Of a stretch of DNA of 16,125 bases, positions 6,901-14,255 are shown piece after piece. The notes beneath the pieces are model-generated. The model saw only the letters and a program-made list of their open reading frames with translations. It did not search any database and was not told the DNA's origin. Position numbers and translations under genes: made by a program. The DNA is from Deltaproteobacteria bacterium (GTDB lineage: Bacteria > Myxococcota_A > UBA9042 > DTJE01): assembly GCA_013151875.1 (NCBI GenBank), contig JAADHL010000014.1:1-16125 (forward strand), read 5' to 3'. The stretch's first letter is position 1; each line of letters opens with the position of its first letter.

Positions 6901-7959
6901 CTATTCCTGGTTTTGGTTGGAAAACGCCTCGTTCAGACCGTCGATCCAGTAATCCACCAGACTGAAATAATCGTCCAATCCCTTTATTCCGCCCACGGAC
7001 ATGGGCACTATCACCGGGCGTCCGCCCACTGCGTCCGCAATCTTGCGGATCTTGTTTTCATCGAAGTAGTTGGCGGCCAGGATCACCTTCACGTTGTTGT
7101 TGCGCATGCGGCTGATCAGGCGCTTTACGTCCAAGGGGGACGGGGGGATGGCCGGCTTTGGCTCCACCTCGCCGATCACGTCCAGACCGAAAAGGGTCGT
7201 GAAATAGACCCAGTTCTTGTGGTAGGTGACGATCCGCCTCCCACGCAGGGGCAGTGCCTTTTTCATCCAGCCGCCCAGTGTGTCCAACATCGGCTTGCCC
7301 TTGTAAGTGCGCCCTTTGAGGAAATCGACCAGGTTGCCCGACCTCGCCAGGCGCTCCAGGGTGTCGCCTCCCAACAGCGAGACGAGTTCTTTTCCGAACA
7401 TGCGGCGGTCGATCTTTTTCCCGAATTCCGCGAGGCGGGCCTCATAGCGCGCCCGGTTCTCCGGATCCAGCTTGATAAGCCCGATGGTGATGTTCTTTGC
7501 GACCTGCTTCATGTTCAGCGGGCTGGTCTGAATGTGCGGGTTTCCGTAGATATGCACCCCGCCCTGGCTCCTGTCCTTGATGGCGGGTATCTCCAGCAGG
7601 GGGATGCCGTCCGCGGCGGCGACATATCCCTGCTGACCCTGCCGGATACGACCGTTTCCGGCCTTGTCCATCAGGGTGGGGACCCACAGTTCCAGGTCGA
7701 GGCCCGTGGTCACGAACATGTCGGCCTTGTTCATCCACACCGCGAAGCTGGGCTTGGGCCGCACGAAGTGCGCGTCCTGATCCCCCTGGACTATGGCCTT
7801 GACATCCACGCGATCCCCGCCCAGAAATCGGGCCACGTACGCGTAATCGGGCAAGGTGGTGACCACCTTGATTTTTGCATGAGCAGGTGCGGCGTATCCC
7901 GAGAGCGTGATCAACGCCGGCAACAGAAACAGGGCCGGATATTTCCATAAAGCCATCAT
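6901..7959 (-). CDS. periplasmic metal-binding protein of an ABC transporter (ZnuA/TroA superfamily)
   Basis: The first 28 residues form a signal peptide ending AHA. The mature protein opens with KIKVVTTLPDYAYVARFLGG, the classic start of TroA-type cluster A-I binding proteins. Likely metal ligands are His64 (in GDQDAHF), His142 (in YGNPH) and His247 (in TYHKNW), with an acidic fourth ligand near Asp300-Glu301 (YFDEN). These fit Zn2+ or Mn2+ capture. It has no His-rich loop between the first two ligands, unlike many ZnuA proteins; a His-rich stretch is instead on the partner permease. The frame opens at a TTG at 7965, but GGAGG is 8 bases before the ATG at 7959 and only 2-3 from the TTG, so 7959 is chosen. 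It begins 19 bases after the porin stop. Confidence 0.9.
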   Translation of the reverse strand: MMALWKYPALFLLPALITLSGYAAPAHAKIKVVTTLPDYAYVARFLGGDRVDVKAIVQGDQDAHFVRPKPSFAVWMNKADMFVTTGLDLELWVPTLMDKAGNGRIRQGQQGYVAAADGIPLLEIPAIKDRSQGGVHIYGNPHIQTSPLNMKQVAKNITIGLIKLDPENRARYEARLAEFGKKIDRRMFGKELVSLLGGDTLERLARSGNLVDFLKGRTYKGKPMLDTLGGWMKKALPLRGRRIVTYHKNWVYFTTLFGLDVIGEVEPKPAIPPSPLDVKRLISRMRNNNVKVILAANYFDENKIRKIADAVGGRPVIVPMSVGGIKGLDDYFSLVDYWIDGLNEAFSNQNQE

Positions 7960-7978
7960 TTTCAAAACCTCCGTCGGA

Positions 7979-9325
7979 CTAGTACCTATCGTGCTTGTGG
8001 GGACCGGCCGCCAGCACCACCTGCAGGATGACCCTGTGCTCGGCCGGCCTCGCGTTTCCGTCGATGTACTGGTATTCCAGGTGGGTCCTGACCCAGGGGC
8101 TTTGCCACCAGGTCACGTAGGGCGAGATTTGCCACAGGAGCTTCACGTCCTGCGACCATTCGTACGGCTCGGCGATCTCGGCCCTTGCGCCCACGATCCA
8201 GTTGCGCCAGACCTTGCCCTCCAGGTAGGTGTAGCCGCCCATCCAGTGCACTTTCCTGTCGTCGGGTTCCTGCCTGTATCCGTACAGGAACTCGGTCCTC
8301 CAGGTCACGCCGAAGTACTTTGCCTGGTTTACCGGCTCCCAGACCAGACTCAGGTCCGCGCCCGCAAAGACCGAAAGCCGCCAGGGTTCGTCCACCTTTT
8401 TGCCCGTCTTTTCGTCCGTAACACCCCTTTTGTTGTTTGTGCCCACAAGCCCGGTGACGCCGAAATCCAGGTACAGGTCGCGGTCCAGGTCCCAATAGCT
8501 CCTGACCCTCAGAAGGCCGGCCGGGATGGAAAAGAAGTCCCCGGAAAAGGCCTTGCCGTTCATCGCGTTCGTCACCTGGAGGGTGATGGATTGCTCGTCG
8601 GCCCACAGCTTCGGTAAAAGCCAGTCCAGGGCGATCCCGACCTGGTTCAGGCCGTCACCCCCAAAGGGCTCGCGCAGCATCAGGGGGAAATCGAACTGGT
8701 CCAGGGCGTGTTTGTGCCACCGGTTGATCACACCCAACTGCTGCCGGAACTTTCCCAGCGTGATGTTGAGGCCCTTGGCCACGTTGGTCCAGGTGATGTA
8801 GGCTTCACCCAGTTCGGCCCCCTCCTGGCTGAACTCTATGGCCGCTTTCACGAACGAAAAAGGGTCCAGGTTGCTCTGGATGTGCAGGCCTATGTTGCGG
8901 AAATAGAAACCGCTCCTGGCGTCGGCCGAATCCAGCCTGCCTTCGCTGACAACCACCTGGCCGTACATGTCTCCAGTGACGCTCAACTCCGGGTTCAGGG
9001 CCTGGAGGGCACGCGCGCCGCCCTGGAATTCCTTGAGTTCCAGGCCCCCTTCCTTCTTGACCTGTGACGCTGTTTCGGCCGCGCTTTTCAGGCTGTCCAG
9101 CTCCTGGCGCTCCTTCCAGCGCTTGAGTTCCTCCACCTCCAGCCTCAGTTGCCTGACTTCCTGGTCGGTCCCCGATTCATCGGCCTTCAATTCACCGGCC
9201 TGGGGCTTTTCCTTTGCGCCGGCCGACGCCGAAAGCATCATCCCGGCGCACAGGAATGTCGTGATCAATCCGCGCTTTGATTTCAGGAAACCAGCGCGCA
9301 AAAAAACAAGTAGATGCTCCTTCAT
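7979..9325 (-). CDS. outer-membrane porin-like protein with N-terminal coiled coil, in metal operon
   Basis: A basic N-region and hydrophobic core (residues ~18-36) form the signal. Residues ~53-92 are a charged heptad-like coiled coil rich in Glu, Leu, Arg and Lys. From ~112 to 448 there are repeated amphipathic beta-strands with many aromatics, fitting a ~16-strand barrel of the trimeric or phosphate-porin-like type; the FGKFRQQLG-like and FPLMLREPFGGDGLNQ segments recall that group. The last residues, PHKHDRY, contain His and do not end in the usual Phe. Its place between a His/Cys-rich small protein and a metal-binding protein suggests an outer-membrane entry route for the metal. GGGAGG lies just before the ATG. 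The metal role is inferred from context only. Confidence 0.75.
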   Translation of the reverse strand: MKEHLLVFLRAGFLKSKRGLITTFLCAGMMLSASAGAKEKPQAGELKADESGTDQEVRQLRLEVEELKRWKERQELDSLKSAAETASQVKKEGGLELKEFQGGARALQALNPELSVTGDMYGQVVVSEGRLDSADARSGFYFRNIGLHIQSNLDPFSFVKAAIEFSQEGAELGEAYITWTNVAKGLNITLGKFRQQLGVINRWHKHALDQFDFPLMLREPFGGDGLNQVGIALDWLLPKLWADEQSITLQVTNAMNGKAFSGDFFSIPAGLLRVRSYWDLDRDLYLDFGVTGLVGTNNKRGVTDEKTGKKVDEPWRLSVFAGADLSLVWEPVNQAKYFGVTWRTEFLYGYRQEPDDRKVHWMGGYTYLEGKVWRNWIVGARAEIAEPYEWSQDVKLLWQISPYVTWWQSPWVRTHLEYQYIDGNARPAEHRVILQVVLAAGPHKHDRY

Positions 9326-9370
9326 CCTGCCTCCCGTCTGTTCTCCGTAGAGTTCCGATGCGATTTTTCA

Positions 9371-9389
9371 GACCCGAGCAATTCGGGTC
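9371..9389. other. perfect 7-bp hairpin in the metal operon spacer
   Basis: GACCCGA, a 5-base loop, and TCGGGTC form an exact inverted repeat between the first and second genes of the metal operon. There is no T-run after it on the minus strand (TGAAAAATCG follows), so it is not a standard intrinsic terminator. It may act as an mRNA-stability or processing element. Confidence 0.45.
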
Positions 9390-9403
9390 CGGCGGCCCTG
9401 ATA

Positions 9404-9769
9404 TCAGGCCACGGCGGGGGGCGATGTCTTGGGTGCCACGAGCGTGATGGAAAGGGGGCTGGATGGTACTGGTGTCGAGCGCCGGACGCAAAGCTGTGTC
9501 ATCGGCGCGGTCAATGGGGCCAGTGAAGCCGCATGAGGCAGGTCCAGCGACAGGTTCAGCAGGAAGTCCCAGCGGCAGTGCTGGTGTCCGTTGTCGGGCG
9601 CGGGCGCCCGTTGGTCGTGGTCGTCGATGGGTTCAACGGCATGGTGGACGGCGCAGTAGCGGTGCGGAACCAGGACCAGGTGCTCGTAGGCTGACCAGGA
9701 TGTCAGCAGGAAACCTGCTGCCAGCAATCCTGCGAGGACCTTCCTGACGGCTGCGGGAATTCCAACCAA
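9404..9769 (-). CDS. small His/Cys-rich membrane-anchored protein heading the metal operon
   Basis: The 121-residue protein starts at TTG (9769) with AAGGAG 8 bases upstream, an excellent ribosome-binding site that decides this start. Residues ~8-27 are one hydrophobic segment (signal peptide or anchor). The following part is rich in possible metal ligands: His30, His36, Cys39, His42-His43, Glu46, His51, His62, His64 and Cys65. The C-terminal third is Pro/Ser/Thr-rich. I do not recognise a named family. Its position as first gene before the porin, binding protein and permease, and its His/Cys pattern, suggest metal binding in the periplasm, possibly as a chaperone or sensor. That function is inferred. 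The coding assignment rests on the strong ribosome-binding site, the plausible signal and operon position. Confidence 0.7.
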   Translation of the reverse strand: MVGIPAAVRKVLAGLLAAGFLLTSWSAYEHLVLVPHRYCAVHHAVEPIDDHDQRAPAPDNGHQHCRWDFLLNLSLDLPHAASLAPLTAPMTQLCVRRSTPVPSSPLSITLVAPKTSPPAVA

Positions 9770-9977
9770 GGGATAAACTCCTTCACCAGCATGAAGCTGT
9801 AATCATTTCCGGTACAAATATCAAGTCGGAATGCCAGATGGGGCAATCTGCGCTGTAATGGTTTTCGTCTCTTACGTACAGGTACGCACGGGCTCATGGA
9901 GATCGTTTGCTCTTGAAATGAACCAGGTTTTACTGGTAAACAGGAGTTCCTTCTGTCGCTTTCAGGAGTCGTCTCGA
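9770..9977. promoter_or_regulatory. divergent regulatory region between metal operon and kinase/SulP cluster
   Basis: These 208 bases separate two divergent units. GCTGTAAT occurs at 9796 and at 9852, each beginning a TGTA...TACA inverted element (9798-9816 and 9854-9880). A small palindrome TTTAC-TG-GTAAA lies at 9929-9940, just before the plus-strand ribosome-binding site. On the minus strand TTGATA (9824-9819) is a possible -35, but no good -10 follows it. On the plus strand TTGAAA (from 9914) with TAAACA 18 bases on is a weak promoter candidate. I do not see a textbook Zur or Fur box. Confidence 0.4.
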
Positions 9978-10613
9978 ATGTCGATCGTCACCATATCGCG
10001 GGGGTCCTTCAGTCGTGGCAAGGAGGTCGCCGAGAAGGTGGCCGATTGCCTGGGCTACCGGTGCGTGTCCAGGGACCTGATCCTCCGCGCCTCCAAGGAG
10101 TTCAACGTCCCGGAGCTTTCCCTGGTCAAGGCCGTAAGGGACGGTCCGGGATTTTTCGATCACTTTACCCACAGCAAGGACAGATACATCTCGTATTTCC
10201 AATACGCCCTGCTCAAGGAATTCCAGAAGGACGACGTGGTGTACCACGGATTCGCGGGGCAGTTTTTGGCCAAGGGCTTTCACCACGTGCTGAAGGTGCG
10301 GATCATCGCGGACTGGGGGGATAGGCTCCAGCTTCTGATGGCCCGCGAGGGGATCGAGAGGGCCGACGCCGTGCGCGCCCTGCGACGTCTTGACGAGGAA
10401 CGCCGCAAGTGGAGCGAGGGCATGTACGGGCTGGACGTGGCCGATCCCTCGCTGTACGACCTGGTGATACACATCCACAGGCTGACCGTCGATGAGGCCT
10501 CTGACATCATTTGCCGCACCGCGAAGCTGGACAGGTTCAAGACCACGCCCGAGTCGCAGGCCGAATTGGACCAGCAGATCTTTACCAGTCGGCAACTGGT
10601 AGGCGACCTTTGA
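9978..10613 (+). CDS. cytidylate-kinase-like protein with P-loop
   Basis: The 211-residue protein starts MSIVTISRGS and has a P-loop-like Gly9...Arg-Gly-Lys15-Glu, followed by the VADCLGYRCVSRDLI pattern of the cytidylate-kinase-like family. This family resembles nucleoside monophosphate kinases, but its substrate is often unknown; it is usually a regulatory or stand-alone form distinct from the housekeeping Cmk. Later landmarks are FDHFTHSKD (60-68), VVYHGFAGQF (87-96), RRLDEERRKW (136-145) and LYDLVIHIHRLTVDEA (159-174). The frame opens upstream to 9831, but AGGAG lies 9 bases before the ATG at 9978 and the upstream part is unlike the family. It heads the SulP cluster and aligns along its length with the N-terminal part of the gene at 12984, which has lost the P-loop. 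Confidence 0.8.
   Translation: MSIVTISRGSFSRGKEVAEKVADCLGYRCVSRDLILRASKEFNVPELSLVKAVRDGPGFFDHFTHSKDRYISYFQYALLKEFQKDDVVYHGFAGQFLAKGFHHVLKVRIIADWGDRLQLLMAREGIERADAVRALRRLDEERRKWSEGMYGLDVADPSLYDLVIHIHRLTVDEASDIICRTAKLDRFKTTPESQAELDQQIFTSRQLVGDL
10583..10601 (+). other. perfect 7-bp hairpin in the 3' end of the kinase-like gene
   Basis: TACCAGT, loop CGGCA and ACTGGTA form an exact inverted repeat overlapping the last codons. No U-tract follows, so it is not a standard terminator. It could protect the mRNA end or reduce read-through to the transporter gene. Confidence 0.4.
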
Positions 10614-10678
10614 CCTGGGTGGGTCCGAAACCAGAGTTGAGCCGAGACCTGGGTTGATCCGAGACCTGGGTTGATCCG
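10609..10678. repeat. 17-bp tandem repeats before the SulP gene
   Basis: CCGAGACCTGGGTTGAT is present twice exactly in tandem (10642-10658, 10659-10675). A degenerate copy precedes it (10625-10641), and a further decayed copy overlaps the kinase gene's stop (about 10609-10624). The array ends ~50 bases before the candidate SulP -35 box. It may be a binding-site array or a neutral minisatellite. Confidence 0.7.
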
Positions 10679-10727
10679 TTGTCATTGGTCGGAAACGGAC
10701 ATTTATTTCTGTTTCTGACGATTCCGA

Positions 10728-10754
10728 TTGACACGTTTCCCGGATACGTAAAAA
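10728..10754 (+). promoter_or_regulatory. possible promoter of the SulP gene
   Basis: TTGACA (10728-10733) is perfect. TAAAAA (10749-10754) follows after 15 bases, which is shorter than ideal. If used, the leader before the ATG at 10828 is about 67 bases. It lies in the 214-base gap after the kinase-like gene, so SulP may be expressed from here as well as by read-through. Confidence 0.4.
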
Positions 10755-10827
10755 GTGACTACCGTTGGATGGGCGGCCGACGCGAGCCTGCCGTCCAACT
10801 GTATCGGCAGCCATAGAGTGGGCCTTC

Positions 10828-12969
10828 ATGCTGAAGCTCATCTTCCCGTTCCTGCGATGGTTCAGGGGGTATGCCCTCCAGGACCTGAAGATTGACACCA
10901 TCGCGGGAATCACAGTAGCGCTGGTATTGATCCCGCAATCGATGGCGTATGCCCAGCTCGCCGGGCTTCCCCCTTATTACGGGCTTTACGCCTCGTTTCT
11001 TCCACCCATGATCGCGGCCCTTTTCGGGTCCAGCCGCCAGCTCGCGACGGGTCCGGTGGCGGTGGTGTCCCTGATGACCGCGGCCTCTCTTGAACCCCTG
11101 GCTACCGCGGGCAGCGAGGGCTATATCGCCTACGCCATCCTGCTGGCCCTGATGGTCGGGGTCTTTCAGTTCAGCCTGGGCGTTTTGCGCCTCGGCCTGG
11201 TCGTCAACCTGCTTTCCCATCCCGTGGTCAACGGCTTCACCAACGCGGCTGCCCTGATCATCGCCTCTTCCCAGCTTTCCAAGATCTTCGGCGTGCATGT
11301 GGACAAGGCCGAGCACCACTACCAGACCATCATAAGGGTGGCCGAGTCCGCGGCACACTTCACTCACTGGCCCACCGTGGGCATGGCGGTCCTCGCTTTC
11401 GGAATCATGTACGGGATGAAGCGGCTGTGGCCCCGCGCGCCCAATGTGCTGGCCGCGGTCGTGGTGACCATACTGCTGTCATGGGGCCTCGGCTTCAAGC
11501 ACGACGCCACTGTGGATGCGTCGAAACTAAAATCCAGGCACGCGCTGAAACTGGTGGATGAATACAACCGGGTCACAGGCAGGCTCAAGCCCCTGGCCGA
11601 CCAGCGCACCGAGGTCAACAAGGCCATAGAAACCGCCGGTCAGAGCCACGACATAAAGGCGCTTCTTGACGCGGAACATGAAGCCAGCATTTTGATACAC
11701 GACATACAAAGGACCAGGGAAGAGGCGCACCGTCTTCGCAGGGCCGTTCGCGACCTCATGTTCGAAGGGGTGGAGCGGAAGGGGGAATTGGTGGCGCTCT
11801 ATCCCCAGGGCAAGGTGCCGACGGGCATGAAGGGGGATGGACGCGCCTGGCGCATACACGTGGGGTCTGACCCCATTGACAAGACCGGGATTCGCGTGTG
11901 CGGGGGAGGCTCGGTTGTCGGCGTGGTCCCGGGCGGTCTGCCCACCCTGTCCGCGCCCAAAGTGGACCTGGGCGTCCTGTTGCAGCTCTTGCCCTTCGCG
12001 GCCATCATTTCTTTGCTGGGGTTCATGGAGGCCATCTCGATTGCCAAGGCCATGGCGGCCAAGACAGGGCAGCGACTGGACCCCAACCAGGAACTGATCG
12101 GTCAGGGGCTTGGCAATATTCTTGGTTCATTCGGCATGAGCTATCCTACTTCCGGCTCGTTTTCGCGATCAGCGGTCAACCTCCAGGCCGGGGCCGTGTC
12201 CGGCGTGTCCAGCGTGGTAACCAGCCTGACCGTGGTCGTTGTCCTGATGTTCTTTACGCCGCTGCTGTTCCACCTGCCACAGTCGGTCCTGGCCGCGGTC
12301 ATCATGATGGCGGTCATAGGTCTTTTGAATGTATCGGGCTTTATTCACGCGTGGAAGGCCAAATGGTACGACGGCGCCATTTCCATCATCACATTCTGCG
12401 CCACCCTGGTTTTCGCCCCGCACCTGGACAAGGGCATCTTCATCGGTGTCCTGTTATCCGTGGGGGTGTTCCTGTACAAGAACATGCGGCCCACCGTGGC
12501 GTCTTTAGCCAGGGATCGGGAGCATGCGTTCAGGTCCGTGACCGACCACGATCTCAGCGAGTGCAAATACGTGTCGATGGTCCGCTTCGACGGCCCGCTG
12601 ATCTTTGCGAATTCCAGCTTTTTGGAGGCCCACATCACCAACCTGCTGCGTAAAAAGGAAGGCCTGAAGCACCTGATAGTGGTGGCCAACGGCATCAACG
12701 ACATCGACGCTTCGGGCGAGGAGACCCTGTCCCTGCTGGTCGAACGGGTGCGCAGCTACGGCGCCGACATCTCGTTCAGCGGCGTCAATGAAGGGGTCAT
12801 GAAGGTGTTCAGGGACACCCATTTCCTGGAAAAGCTGGGACGGGACCATATCTATCCCACCATGGAGCAGGCGGTGCGGGCCGTGCACCATGAAACCCAC
12901 AGGGATGCCGACGAGGAGTGCTGCCCCCTTCTGGTCTATTGCGGGCCCACGTCCTCCCAAGAAGGCTAG
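10828..12969 (+). CDS. SulP-family anion transporter with STAS domain and coiled-coil insertion
   Basis: The 713-residue protein begins LKIDTIAGITVALVLIPQSMAYAQLAGLPPYYGLYASFLP, spanning the hallmark SulP signature, and keeps GLVVNLLSHPVVNGFTNAAA and GMSYPTSGSFSRSAVN motifs. SulP proteins carry anions such as sulfate, bicarbonate or dicarboxylates; the substrate cannot be read here. The membrane part is interrupted at about residues 226-362 by a charged, helix-rich insert (heptad-like near 236-312) where family members normally have a short loop before the VGVVPGGLP motif (364-371). A STAS domain occupies about 575-690, with the switch segment NDIDASGEETL (Ser629). The tail has three Cys (698, 699, 705). 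The frame opens upstream at a TTG (10765); the ATG at 10828 suits the family start better, though its ribosome-binding site is weak. It lies 14 bases before the fusion gene at 12984. Confidence 0.92.
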   Translation: MLKLIFPFLRWFRGYALQDLKIDTIAGITVALVLIPQSMAYAQLAGLPPYYGLYASFLPPMIAALFGSSRQLATGPVAVVSLMTAASLEPLATAGSEGYIAYAILLALMVGVFQFSLGVLRLGLVVNLLSHPVVNGFTNAAALIIASSQLSKIFGVHVDKAEHHYQTIIRVAESAAHFTHWPTVGMAVLAFGIMYGMKRLWPRAPNVLAAVVVTILLSWGLGFKHDATVDASKLKSRHALKLVDEYNRVTGRLKPLADQRTEVNKAIETAGQSHDIKALLDAEHEASILIHDIQRTREEAHRLRRAVRDLMFEGVERKGELVALYPQGKVPTGMKGDGRAWRIHVGSDPIDKTGIRVCGGGSVVGVVPGGLPTLSAPKVDLGVLLQLLPFAAIISLLGFMEAISIAKAMAAKTGQRLDPNQELIGQGLGNILGSFGMSYPTSGSFSRSAVNLQAGAVSGVSSVVTSLTVVVVLMFFTPLLFHLPQSVLAAVIMMAVIGLLNVSGFIHAWKAKWYDGAISIITFCATLVFAPHLDKGIFIGVLLSVGVFLYKNMRPTVASLARDREHAFRSVTDHDLSECKYVSMVRFDGPLIFANSSFLEAHITNLLRKKEGLKHLIVVANGINDIDASGEETLSLLVERVRSYGADISFSGVNEGVMKVFRDTHFLEKLGRDHIYPTMEQAVRAVHHETHRDADEECCPLLVYCGPTSSQEG

Positions 12970-12983
12970 AGAAGGAGGTTGAT

Positions 12984-14222
12984 ATGCCGGTCATTACGCT
13001 GGCCAGTGGTATCTGGTGCGGGGACGACCCGATAGAGCGCGCTCTGGTTGACGCGACCGGTTATGAACGAATCACCGACCGGGAAGTCGTGGCCGAGGCG
13101 GCGCGTCTTTCCGGTCTTTCCGAATCCAAGGTGGGCAGGGCGCTTGACGGTCGCGTGTCGGTGTTCGATTCGTTTACCCACGAGCAGGCGCGGGCAATAG
13201 CCCACATGCGCCTGGCCGTGGCCGGGTTGCTGGACGGCGCCGAGGACCTGCTGTTGATCGGTTTTACGGGGCTGTTGATTCCCAGGGAGGTCACGCACGC
13301 GCTGCGGGTCTGTCTGATTGCCAACCTTCAGTTCAGGGTGGGGGTCGCCGCAAAGGACGGCGGTCTGGATGAAAAGGCCGCCGTCGCCTCCATCAAGGCG
13401 GCTGATGAAGGACGATCCAAATGGGTGAACGCCCTTTTCGGGTCCGACGACCCCTGGGACGCCTCGCTGTTCGACATCGTGATTCCCACGGACAAAACGA
13501 GCGCTGAAGAGGCTGTTGCATTGATACTGGACCAGATTGCCGGTGATGCGGTCCTGCCCAGCAATGCATCACGTCGGGCAGTCGGGGATTTCGGCCTGGC
13601 TGCCCGGGTCCAGACCGCGCTGGTCGGCGAAGGCCACAGCGTCGACGTCAAGGCCGCGGGCGGCGAGGTGACCCTGACCATCAACCAGCACTCCCTCATG
13701 TTGCGGCGCCTGGAGGAGGAACTGAGGGCCCTTGCCGGCGCCGTCGACGGGGTCGAGTCGGTAAAAACCGAGGTCGGACCCGGCTATCACAAATCGGATA
13801 TCTATCGCAGGCAGGACTTCCTGGTCCCATCCAAGGTGCTGCTGGTGGATGACGAGCGCGAGTTCGTGCAGGCCCTTTCCGAACGGCTCATGATGCGTGA
13901 TCTGGGTTCCGCGGTGGCGTTCGACGGCGAGTCCGCCCTGAACCTGATTCGCGACGACGAACCCGAGGTGATGATCCTGGATCTCAAGATGCCCGGCATC
14001 GACGGCATCGAGGTCCTGCGACGCGTCAAGGAGACGCAGCCCGAGATAGAGGTCATCGTGCTGACCGGGCACGGTTCCGAGGCGGACCGCGAGGAGTGCA
14101 TGAGGCTGGGGGCCTTCGCCTATCTTCGGAAACCAGTGGACATCGACACCCTGACGCGGACCATAGGTGAGGCGAACGAAAAGATCAGGCGTGCGAAGGA
14201 ACGTGGGTTTCAAGTAGACTAG
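12984..14222 (+). CDS. degenerate cytidylate-kinase-like / BON-like / receiver fusion protein
   Basis: Residues 1-190 align with the kinase-like protein at 9978: shared FDSFTHEQA (61-69), LLLIGFTGLL (89-98), DEGRSKW (141-147) and SLFDIVIPTD (161-170). The P-loop is gone: the Gly-Lys position reads GIWCGDDP, with Asp where Lys should be. Residues ~198-266 resemble a BON domain, with GGEVTLTINQHS and a Val-Asp-Gly-Val-Glu-Ser-Val end. Residues 284-405 are a full receiver: acidic Asp289-Asp290, phospho-acceptor Asp333 (ILDLKMPG), Thr361 and Lys383. So phosphorylation is likely intact while kinase activity is likely lost. AAGGAGG lies 5 bases before the ATG, which decides the start against the longer frame from 12918. 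No DNA-binding domain is present. It is probably a phosphorylation-controlled regulator of the adjacent SulP transporter. Confidence 0.85.
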   Translation: MPVITLASGIWCGDDPIERALVDATGYERITDREVVAEAARLSGLSESKVGRALDGRVSVFDSFTHEQARAIAHMRLAVAGLLDGAEDLLLIGFTGLLIPREVTHALRVCLIANLQFRVGVAAKDGGLDEKAAVASIKAADEGRSKWVNALFGSDDPWDASLFDIVIPTDKTSAEEAVALILDQIAGDAVLPSNASRRAVGDFGLAARVQTALVGEGHSVDVKAAGGEVTLTINQHSLMLRRLEEELRALAGAVDGVESVKTEVGPGYHKSDIYRRQDFLVPSKVLLVDDEREFVQALSERLMMRDLGSAVAFDGESALNLIRDDEPEVMILDLKMPGIDGIEVLRRVKETQPEIEVIVLTGHGSEADREECMRLGAFAYLRKPVDIDTLTRTIGEANEKIRRAKERGFQVD

Positions 14223-14255
14223 CGTGTATCCAAAGGCATCTGGACGGAGGAAGAG

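Noticed and set aside
6718..7950. Plus-strand open frame of 410 codons
   Set aside because: It is antisense to the permease start and the metal-binding protein, both clearly recognisable; long antisense frames are expected at this GC content.
9798..9816. Classical Zur box upstream of the metal operon
   Set aside because: The TGTA...TACA arms are too short and the centre does not show the expected AT-rich palindrome; kept only as a weak candidate element.
9703..9897. Minus-strand 64-codon frame over the divergent region
   Set aside because: It overlaps the small His/Cys gene in another frame and lacks a ribosome-binding site; the AAGGAG in this area fits the TTG at 9769 instead.
9930..10913. 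Minus-strand open frame of 327 codons
   Set aside because: It is antisense to the cytidylate-kinase-like gene and the SulP start; its composition is that of a shadow frame.
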